This document shows, piece by piece, positions 1 to 8,333 of a DNA stretch of 64,000 bases (positions are counted from its first letter, which is position 1; each line of letters starts with the position of its first letter). The position numbers were made by a program, and so were the translations under genes. The stretch comes from Planobispora rosea (GTDB taxonomy: Bacteria; Actinomycetota; Actinomycetes; Streptosporangiales; Streptosporangiaceae), in NCBI RefSeq assembly GCF_014648175.1, contig NZ_BMQP01000002.1:1-64000 (forward strand), written 5' to 3'. The notes beneath the pieces were generated by a model. The model saw nothing but the letters and a program-made list of their open reading frames with translations. It made no database searches and had not been told where the DNA came from.

Positions 1-163
1 GGACGGCCCTGGCCTCTTCGACGATCTCGGGGACGACCTGCGTGAGAGCGGCGAGCGTGGGGTCGTCGTCCTGCGCGAAGGCGGGGGTGCCGGTCACGTT
101 CGCGCTGCTGAGCGCCAGGGCGGTCGCCAACGCGACGACGAGTGCCCGAGCGGGAATGCGCAT
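1..163 (-). CDS. Secreted protein, N-terminal fragment (cut by window edge)
   Basis: Only the first 54 codons are in the window; the gene continues off the left edge. The ATG is preceded by GGAAGGAC at a normal distance. The product begins with Arg residues and a hydrophobic stretch (ALVVALATALALSSA) ending near TPAFAQ, a convincing Sec signal peptide with an A-x-A site, followed by an acidic mature start (DDDPTLAAL). The visible part gives no family. It is divergent from the CBS-domain gene, with about 200 bp of shared promoter region between them. Confidence 0.7.
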   Translation of the reverse strand, partial: MRIPARALVVALATALALSSANVTGTPAFAQDDDPTLAALTQVVPEIVEEARAV

Positions 164-360
164 GAGTGTCCTTCCGCGTGCGGTGGGGGGCAGTGCACAA
201 ACGCCGCAAACGTAAAGATCGTCAAAGTCCGTCCGGATGATCGGGGATTGATGATCCGCAAACGTTCGGTGTCGTCCGGGCGGGTCGCGTTCGAGAACTG
301 GTTTCATCCGGTTCCCGGCGGGCAGCCGCACAGGACCGCAACCCACCGAAAGGAGCGAGA

Positions 361-777
361 ATGCCGACCGCACGGGACATCATGACGCCGAACGCGGAGT
401 GCGTGAACGCCGACGAGACGGTTCTCGACGCCGCCAGGAAGATGGCGCGCCTGGGGGTGGGCTCCCTGCCCATCTGTGGCACGGATGACCGGCTGAAGGG
501 CGTGCTGACCGACCGCGACATCGTGGTGAAGGTCCTCGCCGAGGGCAAGGACCCCGGCAGCTGCCTGGCCGGCGAGCTGGCCCAGGGTGAGGCCGTGACC
601 ATCGGCGCCGACGACGACGCCGCGGAGATCCTCCGGACCATGGCCTCGCACAAGGTGCGCAGGCTTCCGGTGATCGACGGTCACAAGCTGGTCGGGATCG
701 TGGCCCTGGCCGACGTGGCCCGGGCCCTGCCGGACCGGCCCGTCGGGGACCTGCTCGACGCGCTCAGCACGGACTGA
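361..777 (+). CDS. CBS-domain pair protein
   Basis: 138 aa, made almost entirely of two CBS motifs: residues 5-60 (RDIMTPNAECVNADETV, then GVLTDRDIVVK) and about 75-125 (VTIGADDDAAEILRTM, then LVGIVALADVA). Such stand-alone CBS pairs bind adenine nucleotides and act as energy-state sensors or modulate partner proteins; the partner here is unknown. The start has a good AAAGGAGCGAG ribosome site. It is a single gene, closed by a strong hairpin just downstream. Function beyond ligand sensing cannot be read from the sequence. Confidence 0.9.
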   Translation: MPTARDIMTPNAECVNADETVLDAARKMARLGVGSLPICGTDDRLKGVLTDRDIVVKVLAEGKDPGSCLAGELAQGEAVTIGADDDAAEILRTMASHKVRRLPVIDGHKLVGIVALADVARALPDRPVGDLLDALSTD

Positions 778-825
778 CGGCCGCCGGACGGCCCGCCCCG
801 AGACCGGGCCGTCCGGACCGTCGAT

Positions 826-861
826 GTGAGGGCCGCCCTTCCCGGGAAGGGCGGCCCTCAC
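826..861. terminator. Perfect hairpin, bidirectional terminator
   Basis: A 15-base stem (GTGAGGGCCGCCCTT and its exact complement) closes on CCCGGG, so the whole element is a perfect palindrome. It lies between the convergent CBS gene and the sugar permease gene and is followed by TTTT on the plus strand. Confidence 0.85.
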
Positions 862-898
862 GGTTTTCCCGGCCGCGCTCAGCGGCGCTCAGCGGTGC

Positions 899-1813
899 TC
901 ATCCGCGGCGGCCGGTGGTGGCGATGCCCTGGACGAAGTAGCGCTGACCGAGGAAGAAGATGACGATCAGCGGGAGGGTGGTGATGACGCCGGCCGCCAG
1001 GACGATCTCCCACTTGGGGTCGCCGCCCTGGTAGAACTGGTCGACCACCGCCTTCAGCCCCCGGGGCAGCGTGTAGAGCGCCGGGTCCTGCAGATAGATC
1101 AGCGGCTTCATCAGGTCGAACCAGCTGGCCTTGAGCTCGAAGATGAAGGCGATGATCAGGGCGGGCCGGGAGAGCGGGAGCGCGATCCGCCAGAACAGGT
1201 CGAAGTACGACGCGCCGTCGACGCGGGCGGCCTCGAAGACGTAGCGCGGCACCCCGAGCAGGAACTGCCGGAGCAGGAAGATGTAGAACGCCGAGCCGAA
1301 CAGGTTGCCCGCCCACAGCGGCACCTGGGTGCCGGTCAGCCCCGCCGCGTTCCAGATCAGGAAGGTCGGCACCAGGGTGACCGCGGCGGGCAGCATCATC
1401 GTGGCCAGCACGCTGCCGAAGAGCAGGTTCCGGCCGGGGAAGCGGAAGTAGGCGAAGCCGAAGGCCACGAAGGCGCTGGACAGGGTGACCGTCAGCGCCG
1501 CCGCGACGCCGACGACCACCGTGTTGACCAGCCAGGCCAGCATGGGCGCGGCGTCCCAGACCGCCGCGTAGTTCTCCGGCCGGAACGGGACCGGCCAGGG
1601 GAGGAACGGGTCGGTGAACGTCCGGTCGCGGGGCTTGAGCGAGGCGACGACGAGCCAGACGAACGGGTACAGGAAGATCACCGACGCGGCGGCCAGAACG
1701 GTGAGGAAGAAGACCTTCCCGGTCCCCCGGCCCGCCGGATCGGCGGGCGGGGCCGCCTCGGTCCGGGCGGGCGCGGCCTGGACCGCAGCCTGGATCGGTT
1801 CCGCCGCCGTCAT
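899..1813 (-). CDS. Sugar ABC transporter permease, MalG type
   Basis: 304 aa inner-membrane permease, second of two in this cassette. It has an N-terminal membrane helix (VFFLTVLAAASVIFLYPFVW), further hydrophobic segments giving about six helices, and the cytoplasmic EAA loop FEAARVDGASYFDLFWRIA that docks on the ATPase. The ATG start overlaps the stop of the upstream permease (ATGA), so translation is coupled; an in-frame start further upstream would lie inside that gene. It is the last gene of a binding protein, permease, permease operon with no ATPase, so it probably depends on a shared MsiK-like ATPase. Carbohydrate-uptake family 1 is clear; the sugar is unknown. Confidence 0.92.
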   Translation of the reverse strand: MTAAEPIQAAVQAAPARTEAAPPADPAGRGTGKVFFLTVLAAASVIFLYPFVWLVVASLKPRDRTFTDPFLPWPVPFRPENYAAVWDAAPMLAWLVNTVVVGVAAALTVTLSSAFVAFGFAYFRFPGRNLLFGSVLATMMLPAAVTLVPTFLIWNAAGLTGTQVPLWAGNLFGSAFYIFLLRQFLLGVPRYVFEAARVDGASYFDLFWRIALPLSRPALIIAFIFELKASWFDLMKPLIYLQDPALYTLPRGLKAVVDQFYQGGDPKWEIVLAAGVITTLPLIVIFFLGQRYFVQGIATTGRRG

Positions 1814-2721
1814 CCGGCACGCTCCTCGGCCTCGTAGTAGACCAACCGGTTGCCCACCTTCACCTGGACCAGCGTGATGGCCGCGATCACCAGGAACAGC
1901 ACCCACGCCAGCGCCGAGGCGTACCCCATGTGCAGGAACTGGAAGCCCTGCTGGAAGAGGTACACGACGTAGAAGAGCGCGGCGTCGCCGTACGACTGCT
2001 GGGCCGTCTGGTTGCCGAAGAACATCGTGTAGACCTGGTCGAACATCTGCAGCGAGGTGATCGTGTTGATGATCACCACGAAGAAGAGCGCCGAGCTGAT
2101 CATCGGCAGGGTCACCGCGCGGAAGCGCTGCCAGGTGCCGGCCCCGTCGATCATCGCGGCCTCACTCAGCTCCCGGGGGACGTTCCGCAGGGCCGCGAAC
2201 AGGATGATCGTGGTGGAGCCCAGGTTCCACAGCGACATCAGCACGATGCCGGGCAGCACCCAGTCGGGGTCGGTGGTCCACTGCGGTCCCTCGATCCCGA
2301 ACAGGCCGAGGAACTGGTTGATCATCCCCGCCTGCCCGTTGAGCAGGAAGAGGAAGAGCACACCGACGGCGACGTACGGGGTCATGGACGGCAGGTAGAA
2401 GATCGTCCGGAACACCCCGGCGGCGCGGCCGGTGATCCGGTTCAGCACCAGGGCCAGGGCGAGCGCCAGGGCGATGGCCAGCGGCACGTGCAGGAGCGTG
2501 TAGACGACGGTGTTGCCGATCGCCCGGGCGACCTTGGGGTCCTCCGTCATCCGCGCGTAGTTGGCCGTCCCGGCGAACTCCGGCGGGCCGATCAGGTCGT
2601 AGTCGGTGAACGACAGCACCAGGCTGGCGATCATCGGCCCCACCTGGAAGACCACCAGGCCGATCAGCCACGGCAGCAGGAAGGTGTACGCCCAGCGGGT
2701 CTCCGGCGTCAGACGCCTCAC
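1810..2721 (-). CDS. Sugar ABC transporter permease, MalF type
   Basis: 303 aa. The first helix is AYTFLLPWLIGLVVFQVGPM and the EAA loop is SEAAMIDGAGTWQRFRAVTL, as in CUT1-family permeases. I place the start at the GTG overlapping the stop of the binding-protein gene (GTGA), giving VRRLTPETRW, a typical short cytoplasmic N-terminus. It overlaps the next permease by four bases. Together with the downstream permease it forms the transmembrane channel for an oligosaccharide or glycoside whose identity the sequence does not reveal. Confidence 0.92.
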   Translation of the reverse strand: MRRLTPETRWAYTFLLPWLIGLVVFQVGPMIASLVLSFTDYDLIGPPEFAGTANYARMTEDPKVARAIGNTVVYTLLHVPLAIALALALALVLNRITGRAAGVFRTIFYLPSMTPYVAVGVLFLFLLNGQAGMINQFLGLFGIEGPQWTTDPDWVLPGIVLMSLWNLGSTTIILFAALRNVPRELSEAAMIDGAGTWQRFRAVTLPMISSALFFVVIINTITSLQMFDQVYTMFFGNQTAQQSYGDAALFYVVYLFQQGFQFLHMGYASALAWVLFLVIAAITLVQVKVGNRLVYYEAEERAG

Positions 2722-4088
2722 GAGGTCGCCTCGTCGATGGCCTTCTGCGCCTCGGCCTGTGCCCGCCCCAGGGAGTCGGCGGCCTTCTGGTCGCCCTGCA
2801 GCACCCGGATCGCCGCGTCCTCCCAGGCCTTCTTGAACTCGGCCGCCGCCGCCGACTGCGGCACCACGAACCCGGCCTCCTGAACCGAGCGGATCACCTT
2901 GACCGCGTCGTCGAACGGCTTCTTCCCGCTCGGCTTCACGATCTCGGAGAAGATCACCTCGTCGGCCTTGGCGTTGCCGGTGTAGGTGCCGGTGTAGGCC
3001 TTGCCCTCCTGGGCGCGCTTGGCGGCGCGGGCCCGAGCCGCCGCGATCCAGGTCTCGGCCGCGGTCATGGTCTTGATCCACGTGCACGCGGCGTCGGGGT
3101 TCCTGGCCCCCTTGGGGACCACCCAGGCGTTGCCGCCCACGTTGTTGACCGGGTTGCCCCGGCGGTCCTTGAACGGCAGCACGGTGATGGCGGCGTCCGG
3201 CGTGGTCCCGGCCATCGCGGTGACCACGAACTGCTCGGTCAGCATCGCGCCGATCTGGTCCTTGACGAACGGGTTGCCCTCACCGAAGTAGTCGAAGGTG
3301 TCGGTGAACGCCTTGAGCTTCTTCCAGCCTCCCTGGGACTCGACGAGCCCGTTCGCGTAGTCCAGCGCCTCGGCGACCTTCGGGTCGTTCAGGCGCGAGG
3401 TCCGGCCGTCGGCGCTGAGGATGTCGGCGCCGTTGGCCTTGGCCCAGAGCGGGAGGAACTCCGGGAGCTTCGGGTAGAAGCCGAACCGCTCGATCTTCCC
3501 GCCCTCGGTCCGCGTCATCTTCCCGGCCAGCTCCGCCAGCCGGTCCCAGTCGGAGGTGTCGATGTCCGCCGGATCGACCCCGGCGTCCCTGGCGGCCTTG
3601 TCGTTGACCACCAGGACGACCGAGTTGTAGAACTCCGGGATGCCGTACCACTTGCCGTCGTACTTCACCTGCTGCTGGGCGGCCGGGTAGAAGTCCCCGG
3701 TCGGGATGTTCTGCTCGCTGACGCAGCCGTCCAGCGGCTGGATCGCGCCGCGCGCCGCGTAGCTGCCGATGCGGTCGCGGCCGAGGTAGACCACGTCCGG
3801 CGGGTTGCCGGCGGCCACCGCCGACAGGAACGCCTGCTCGTCGAACTGGCCCTCGTTGATCTGGAGGGCGACGCCGGGGTTGGCCTTCTTGAAGGCGTCG
3901 ACGCGGGTCTTGGCGATCTCGTCGGGGAGCCCGAAGCCCATCGTGGTCAACGATGCCCCGCCGCCGGCCGTCTCACCGCCTCGATCGCCGCCGGACCCGA
4001 CCCCGCCGCACGCGGCCAGGGTGGTGACCAGGGCGGTGGCCAGGGTCGCCGCCGCGGCGCGACCCGGATTCACCGGACTGTGGAGCAT
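2718..4088 (-). CDS. Sugar ABC transporter substrate-binding lipoprotein
   Basis: 456 aa extracellular lipoprotein. A signal peptide ends in the lipobox LAAC, followed by a Gly/Ser-rich linker and a family 1 solute-binding fold (FKKANPGVALQINEG, then PDVVYLGRD, then GGNAWVVPKGARNPDAACTW). The chosen ATG has GAGGAGG six bases upstream; a longer reading adds residues with no signal-peptide character. It is the first gene of the operon and overlaps the first permease by four bases. The usual final hydrophobic helices of the family are present and no truncation is seen. The ligand is unknown. Confidence 0.92.
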   Translation of the reverse strand: MLHSPVNPGRAAAATLATALVTTLAACGGVGSGGDRGGETAGGGASLTTMGFGLPDEIAKTRVDAFKKANPGVALQINEGQFDEQAFLSAVAAGNPPDVVYLGRDRIGSYAARGAIQPLDGCVSEQNIPTGDFYPAAQQQVKYDGKWYGIPEFYNSVVLVVNDKAARDAGVDPADIDTSDWDRLAELAGKMTRTEGGKIERFGFYPKLPEFLPLWAKANGADILSADGRTSRLNDPKVAEALDYANGLVESQGGWKKLKAFTDTFDYFGEGNPFVKDQIGAMLTEQFVVTAMAGTTPDAAITVLPFKDRRGNPVNNVGGNAWVVPKGARNPDAACTWIKTMTAAETWIAAARARAAKRAQEGKAYTGTYTGNAKADEVIFSEIVKPSGKKPFDDAVKVIRSVQEAGFVVPQSAAAAEFKKAWEDAAIRVLQGDQKAADSLGRAQAEAQKAIDEATS

Positions 4089-4233
4089 GGGGGCCTCCTC
4101 GCGAGTCATCCGTCCCAGCCCGGCGGGAGCCCGGTCTCGGCGCAGGGCCCGTCGCGGGGAGGGCGCGCTCGCCGAGCAGCCGTTCCCCGGCCGGGCAGTC
4201 GTGCTGGGAGGACCGACTGCCCGGCGAGGCACG

Positions 4234-4244
4234 GTTGAATCAAC
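4234..4244. promoter_or_regulatory. Candidate operator upstream of the sugar ABC operon
   Basis: GTTGA-A-TCAAC is an 11-base palindrome about 150 bases upstream of the binding-protein start, in the only non-coding stretch before the operon. LacI- and GntR-type sugar regulators use sites of this size. No regulator gene is adjacent, so the assignment is weak. Confidence 0.3.
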
Positions 4245-4336
4245 GTTTTCCGGAGAACCGCTTCTCGTCAAGGCCAGTCATTCCTGCCGTCAACCAGGGG
4301 CGATCCTCCGGGCGCCGTACCCGGCCCGCTACGCCG

Positions 4337-6004
4337 TCACGGCGTGGCCGGGACCATCACGGCGCGCTCGTTGGGCACGCAGTGGGTCATCTCCAGGCCG
4401 GTGACGTCGCGCGGCCCGTTCTTGCCCAGCCGGGACAGGCGGTCGCGGTCCTCGTCGGTGAGGTCCTGGCTGGCCAGCGGCTCCAGGTGGGCGACGTCCT
4501 CGGGGGCGATGCCGAGGCCCTCGCCGACACGCAGCCCGAGCTCGTCCTCCACGAGCAGGAAGTGCCAGACCATGCGCTCCTGGATGGGCCGCTCGCACTG
4601 CGACAGCATCGTGACGAAGTTGAGCACGAGGTCGTCGCGCTCCCACTGCTCCATCAGCCGGAACCGCTGCCCGGCCTGCTTGTAGTCGTTGGTGCGGGGG
4701 ATGCGCTTGCGGGTGAGCCGCCCGGTGATCGTCGGTCCCTGATCGTCGTGCGAGGGGTACTGCGCCTCGCGCAGGCCGCCTGTGATCGACGGCTCGTAGT
4801 TGACGTGCGGGTTCTCCCCCGCGCCGTCCACGAAGTAGGTCATCTGGCCGTCGCGCTGGTTGGTGCGCACGTTGGCGTTCTTGGCCTGGTTGACCGGGAG
4901 CTGGAGGTAGTTGGGACCGACCCGGTAGCGCTGGGTGTCGCTGTAGGAGAAGGTCCGGCCGACCAGCATCTTGTCGTCGGAGAAGTCGAGCCCGTCGACC
5001 AGGACGCCGGTGCCGAAGGAGATCTGCTCGTTCTCCGCGAAGTTGTTCTGGACGTTGCGGTTGAGCACCATCGTCCCGACCTTCCGGGCGGGGAACTCGT
5101 TCTCGGGCCAGACCTTGGTGTCGTCCAGCGGATCGAAGTCCAGCTCGGGGTGCTCCTCGTCGGTCATGATCTGGACCAGCAGGTCCCACTCGGGGTAGTC
5201 GCCCCGGTCGATGGCGTCGCGCAGGTCCTTGGTGGCGTGCCCCAGGTCGTTGGCCTGTACGGCCGCCGCGTCGGCGGCGGTCATGCTCCGCACGCCCTGC
5301 TTGGGCATCCAGTGGTACTTGACCAGGTGGGTCTCACCCCGGTCGTTGACCCACTTGTAGGTGTTGACGCCGAAGCCCTGCTGGTGCCGGTAGTCCGCCG
5401 GGATGCCGCGCGGGCTGAACAGGTTGACCAGCATGTGCATGGCCTCGGGCGTCTGCGACATGAAGTCGAAGATGCGGTTGGGCTCCTGGCGGAACGTCAC
5501 CGGGTCGGGCTTGAGCGCGTGGATGACGTCGGGGAACTTGATGGCGTCCCTGATGAAGAAGACGGCCAGGTTGTTGCCGACGAGGTCCCAGTTGCCGTCC
5601 TCGGTGTAGAACTTCACGGCGAACCCGCGAGGGTCGCGCGCCGCCTCCGAGGAGTCCCGGCCGCCGATGACGGTGGAGAACCGGATGGCCAGGTCGGTGC
5701 GCTTGCCCGCCTCCTGGAACAGCTTCGCCCGGGTGTAGCGGCTGATCGGCTCGTCACCCAGGTAGCCGGTGGCCTCGAAGTAGCCGTAGGCGGTCGCACC
5801 CCGGGCGTGCACCACCCGTTCGGGGATGCGCTCGCGGTCGAAGTGGCTGATCTTCTCCAGGAACTGGTAGTTCTCCAGCGTGGCGGGCCCGCGGGGGCCC
5901 ACCGTCCGCTGGTTCTGGTTGTCGTAGACCGGGTGGCCCTGCCGGTTGGTCAGCACCGGGCGCTCGTCGCCCGGACCCGGTCCCATGCTCGACACGTCCG
6001 TCAT
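4337..6004 (-). CDS. katA: Haem catalase (monofunctional)
   Basis: 555 aa cytoplasmic hydrogen peroxide dismutase. The distal haem residues are His66 in RVVHARG and Asn144/145 in LVGNN; the proximal haem ligand is Tyr354 in [14 protein letters not shown]. These are the hallmarks of monofunctional catalases. At 555 residues it is longer than the roughly 485-residue small-subunit enzymes; the extra length is a C-terminal tail (about 490-555). It is transcribed alone. No CatR or FurA regulator gene is adjacent, so control cannot be assigned. The gene symbol is by family only. Confidence 0.95.
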   Translation of the reverse strand: MTDVSSMGPGPGDERPVLTNRQGHPVYDNQNQRTVGPRGPATLENYQFLEKISHFDRERIPERVVHARGATAYGYFEATGYLGDEPISRYTRAKLFQEAGKRTDLAIRFSTVIGGRDSSEAARDPRGFAVKFYTEDGNWDLVGNNLAVFFIRDAIKFPDVIHALKPDPVTFRQEPNRIFDFMSQTPEAMHMLVNLFSPRGIPADYRHQQGFGVNTYKWVNDRGETHLVKYHWMPKQGVRSMTAADAAAVQANDLGHATKDLRDAIDRGDYPEWDLLVQIMTDEEHPELDFDPLDDTKVWPENEFPARKVGTMVLNRNVQNNFAENEQISFGTGVLVDGLDFSDDKMLVGRTFSYSDTQRYRVGPNYLQLPVNQAKNANVRTNQRDGQMTYFVDGAGENPHVNYEPSITGGLREAQYPSHDDQGPTITGRLTRKRIPRTNDYKQAGQRFRLMEQWERDDLVLNFVTMLSQCERPIQERMVWHFLLVEDELGLRVGEGLGIAPEDVAHLEPLASQDLTDEDRDRLSRLGKNGPRDVTGLEMTHCVPNERAVMVPATP

Positions 6005-6060
6005 GAAGACGTCTCCCCTCCGTGCGCTTAGCTTCCGGCCTTCTTTCCGATGGGCCCCCG

Positions 6061-6092
6061 CTTATAGCTCACGGAGCAAGAATTTTCGTCAA
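6061..6092 (-). promoter_or_regulatory. Possible catalase promoter
   Basis: On the minus strand TTGACG is followed after 19-20 bases by CTATAA/TATAAG, about 60 bases before the catalase start. The spacer is longer than the ideal 17, and the locally AT-rich stretch could also be a redox-regulator site. Confidence 0.35.
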
Positions 6093-6109
6093 AACGGACG
6101 CCGCCCCGG

Positions 6110-6505
6110 TCAGCGGGCCTTGGCCGTGGCCTTCCGGTTGGCCTTCTGGATGGCCTCGACGAGCTGCCGCTTGGTCATGGTGGAGCGTCCGGGGATGTCC
6201 AGGCGGCGGGCCAGGTCGTACAGGTGCTCCTTGGAGGCGTTCGCGTCCACGCCCTCGGCGGTCCTGCCCGTCTTCGGCGTGCTCTTCTCCGCCTGGGCGT
6301 CCGAGGGGCCCTTACCGCCCTTCTTGGCCTCCCAGTGGTCGCCCACCTTCTCGAAGGAGTGCTTCAGCGCGGCGAAGGCCGTACGGTGCGCCCGCTCGCC
6401 CTCCCCGTAGGTCTCCACGGCGGAGTCGTGCGCCTTGATCCAGGTCTCCTGCGCCTTCTTGGGGGATCGGCGCAGGGTCGACGGCAGCTCTTCACGTGCC
6501 GGCAT
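6110..6505 (-). CDS. ChaB-family protein with Rho N-terminal-like domain
   Basis: 131 aa. Residues 1-65 match the ChaB fold (MPAREELPSTLRRSPKKAQE, then WIKAHDSAVETYG, then AFAALKHSFEKVGDHW). A charged linker of about 30 residues leads to a C-terminal Rho_N/SAP-like helix-extended-helix (LYDLARRLDIPGRSTMTKRQ) followed by a basic tail, suggesting nucleic-acid binding. ChaB was named for a link to cation transport in E. coli, but its biochemical role is unsettled; in actinomycetes such proteins are small stress-associated proteins. I start at the ATG with AGGTGAG seven bases upstream; a GTG four codons earlier is an alternative. Confidence 0.85.
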   Translation of the reverse strand: MPAREELPSTLRRSPKKAQETWIKAHDSAVETYGEGERAHRTAFAALKHSFEKVGDHWEAKKGGKGPSDAQAEKSTPKTGRTAEGVDANASKEHLYDLARRLDIPGRSTMTKRQLVEAIQKANRKATAKAR

Positions 6506-6638
6506 CTCGAAACTCACCTTTCCTCGTTCGCCAGGGTGCTCGTCCGTCCGGGCCTCCTGCCCCGCCGCCGCCGGATCATGCGGCGTGCATGGGAGGGGCG
6601 CGGACGGGTACGGGGGGCCTGATGCTGAGGAGGGAACC

Positions 6639-6911
6639 ATGACATACGAACCGCAACAGCCGGAGCAGACCTCGAGGACCGGTAAGCCGATGGTCCCGGC
6701 GACGCCCCGTGACGTGGTCCATATCCGTATTGGCTCTTTCGCCCTGATCGCGGCTCTGGCCATCGGCGCCCTCGCCTTCGCCGGGGGCATCGTCTGGCTG
6801 TCCGTCGTGATGGTGGTGCTCGCGCTGGTGGCGGCCGTCGACATGGCGATGGCGATCCGCCGCCAGAACCAGAACCGCCGGACACGCGGCGGTATGACCG
6901 AGGCGGGCTGA
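6639..6911 (+). CDS. Small two-helix membrane protein, unknown
   Basis: 90 aa. A polar N-terminus of about 30 residues precedes two adjacent hydrophobic helices (IGSFALIAALAIGALAFAGG and VWLSVVMVVLALVAAVDMAM) and a short Arg/Gln-rich tail. The ATG has an excellent GAGGAGGGAACC ribosome site. It is divergent from the ChaB-like gene with about 130 bp between them. I recognise no family and assign no function. Confidence 0.75.
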   Translation: MTYEPQQPEQTSRTGKPMVPATPRDVVHIRIGSFALIAALAIGALAFAGGIVWLSVVMVVLALVAAVDMAMAIRRQNQNRRTRGGMTEAG

Positions 6912-7019
6912 GCGACACCGGACCGGGAATCGTCTGCGAGGCCCGCCGCCTCCCGGGCGACCCCGGCATCCGTGTGACGGTCCCGCCGCTCTCCCGGTCC
7001 CCGATCGCCGCCGGGCCGG

Positions 7020-8189
7020 TCAGGCGAGGGCGTCCACGGCCTCGGGGGCGAGGATGTGGTCGAGGACCATGTGGGCGCAGCCGGTGATGCCCGCCCCGGG
7101 ACCGAGGCGGCTGCGCTCGATGCGGAGGTTGCGGGTGGACAGGGCGGTGGAGCGCCGGTAGACGACCTCGCGGACGCCGGAGACCAGCGGCTGGAACGCC
7201 TCGGCGACGTCGCCGCCGAGGACGACCACGGCCGGGTTGAGGATGTTGACCGCGGTGGCGACGACCTCGCCCAGCATCCGGGCGGCGTCGCGGATCACCG
7301 TCATCGTCCCGGCGTCGCCCGCGCGGACCAGCGCGACCACGTCGGCCAGGGTCTTGACGTCGCGGCCGCGCTCCCGCAGGGTCCGCAGGATCGAGGTGGC
7401 GCTGGCGACCGAGTCGAGGCAGTCGGTGTTGCCGCAGCGGCAGAGCACTCCCCCGCCGTGCCGGACCGGGATGTGGCCGATCTCCCCGGCGGCGCCCAGC
7501 GCGCCGCGCAGGATCTCGCCGCCCGCGATGACACCCGCGCCGATCCGGGTGGAGACCTTGACGAACAGCAGGTCGTCGGCCTCTCCGGCGTAGATCGCGC
7601 GGTGCTCGCCGATGGCGATCACGTTCACGTCGTTGTCGAGGAAGACCGGGCCCGGGAAGCGCTCCTCGATGATCGGCGGGATGGCCACGCCGGTCCAGCT
7701 GGCCATGATGCGGGCGCTCTCGGTACGGCGGGCCGCGAACTCCACGGTCGCGGGCACGCCGAGGCCGACGCCGCGGACCTGTGAGACGGAGCGGTCGCCG
7801 AGGAGGTCGTTCCAGGTCTGCATGACCAGGGGCAGCACGACGTCGGGACCGTCCTCGACGTCGATGCCGAGGTCGGCGCGGTCCAGCACGGTCCCGGCGA
7901 GATCGCAGACGGCGATCTGCGTGCGGCTCGCGCCCAGCGCGCCCACCAGGACGACCCCGCCGGAGGCGTTGAAGGCCAGCCGGGTCGGCGGGCGGCCTCC
8001 GGTGGACGGTCCCTCGGTGTCCTCCACCACCAGGCCGCGGTCCAGCAGTTCGGTGACGCGCAGGGAGACGGCGGGCCGGGACAGTCCGGTGACCCGTCCG
8101 ATGTCCGCGCGCGTGACGGCCTCACCCGTGCGGATGAGGCGGAGCACCTCACCGCTCGTGGCGAGCGCGGTGGCGGGACGACGAGGCAT
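7020..8189 (-). CDS. ROK-family transcriptional repressor of the Entner-Doudoroff operon (inferred)
   Basis: 389 aa. An N-terminal winged helix (VTRADIGRVTGLSRPAVSLR) precedes a ROK sugar-kinase-like domain with the DNDVN motif, the EIGH motif and the zinc cluster CRCGNTDCLDS. ROK repressors bind a sugar or sugar phosphate. Its divergent position against zwf-edd-glk-eda, with an AAAGTT-CA-AACTTT palindrome between, strongly suggests it controls that operon and itself. I start at MPRRPA because the longer reading would place coding sequence across the palindrome; the ribosome site is poor in either case. Confidence 0.9.
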   Translation of the reverse strand: MPRRPATALATSGEVLRLIRTGEAVTRADIGRVTGLSRPAVSLRVTELLDRGLVVEDTEGPSTGGRPPTRLAFNASGGVVLVGALGASRTQIAVCDLAGTVLDRADLGIDVEDGPDVVLPLVMQTWNDLLGDRSVSQVRGVGLGVPATVEFAARRTESARIMASWTGVAIPPIIEERFPGPVFLDNDVNVIAIGEHRAIYAGEADDLLFVKVSTRIGAGVIAGGEILRGALGAAGEIGHIPVRHGGGVLCRCGNTDCLDSVASATSILRTLRERGRDVKTLADVVALVRAGDAGTMTVIRDAARMLGEVVATAVNILNPAVVVLGGDVAEAFQPLVSGVREVVYRRSTALSTRNLRIERSRLGPGAGITGCAHMVLDHILAPEAVDALA

Positions 8190-8222
8190 CGGCCCAGTGA
8201 ACCACACGCAGTTAGGAAATGA

Positions 8223-8236
8223 AAAGTTCAAACTTT
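8223..8236. promoter_or_regulatory. Palindromic operator between ROK repressor and zwf
   Basis: AAAGTT-CA-AACTTT is a perfect six-base inverted repeat in an AT-rich island in otherwise GC-rich DNA, just upstream of the zwf promoter and of the repressor start. It is the best candidate ROK binding site. Confidence 0.6.
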
Positions 8237-8261
8237 CTCATCTCAAATTACAAAACTCCGC

Positions 8262-8290
8262 TTGTGTGAAGCGCAAGACATGGCTAGTGT
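8262..8290 (+). promoter_or_regulatory. zwf operon promoter
   Basis: TTGTGT and TAGTGT are separated by exactly 17 bases, a good actinomycete housekeeping promoter. A transcript would begin near 8297, which rules out reading zwf from in-frame starts at or before 8280. A CGCTT-GTGTG-AAGCG inverted repeat overlaps the -35 region. Confidence 0.6.
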
Positions 8291-8333
8291 CCGATCTATC
8301 CCTGAACCGGAAGATCAAGTACGGAGCTCCCCC

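Noticed and set aside
4235-6031. A 598-codon plus-strand frame opposite catalase
   Set aside because: Catalase on the minus strand carries all haem-site residues; the plus frame is a shadow.
6506-6844. A 113-codon N-terminal extension of the ChaB-like protein
   Set aside because: It would run antisense through the small membrane protein gene; the ChaB homology begins at MPAREE with its own ribosome site.
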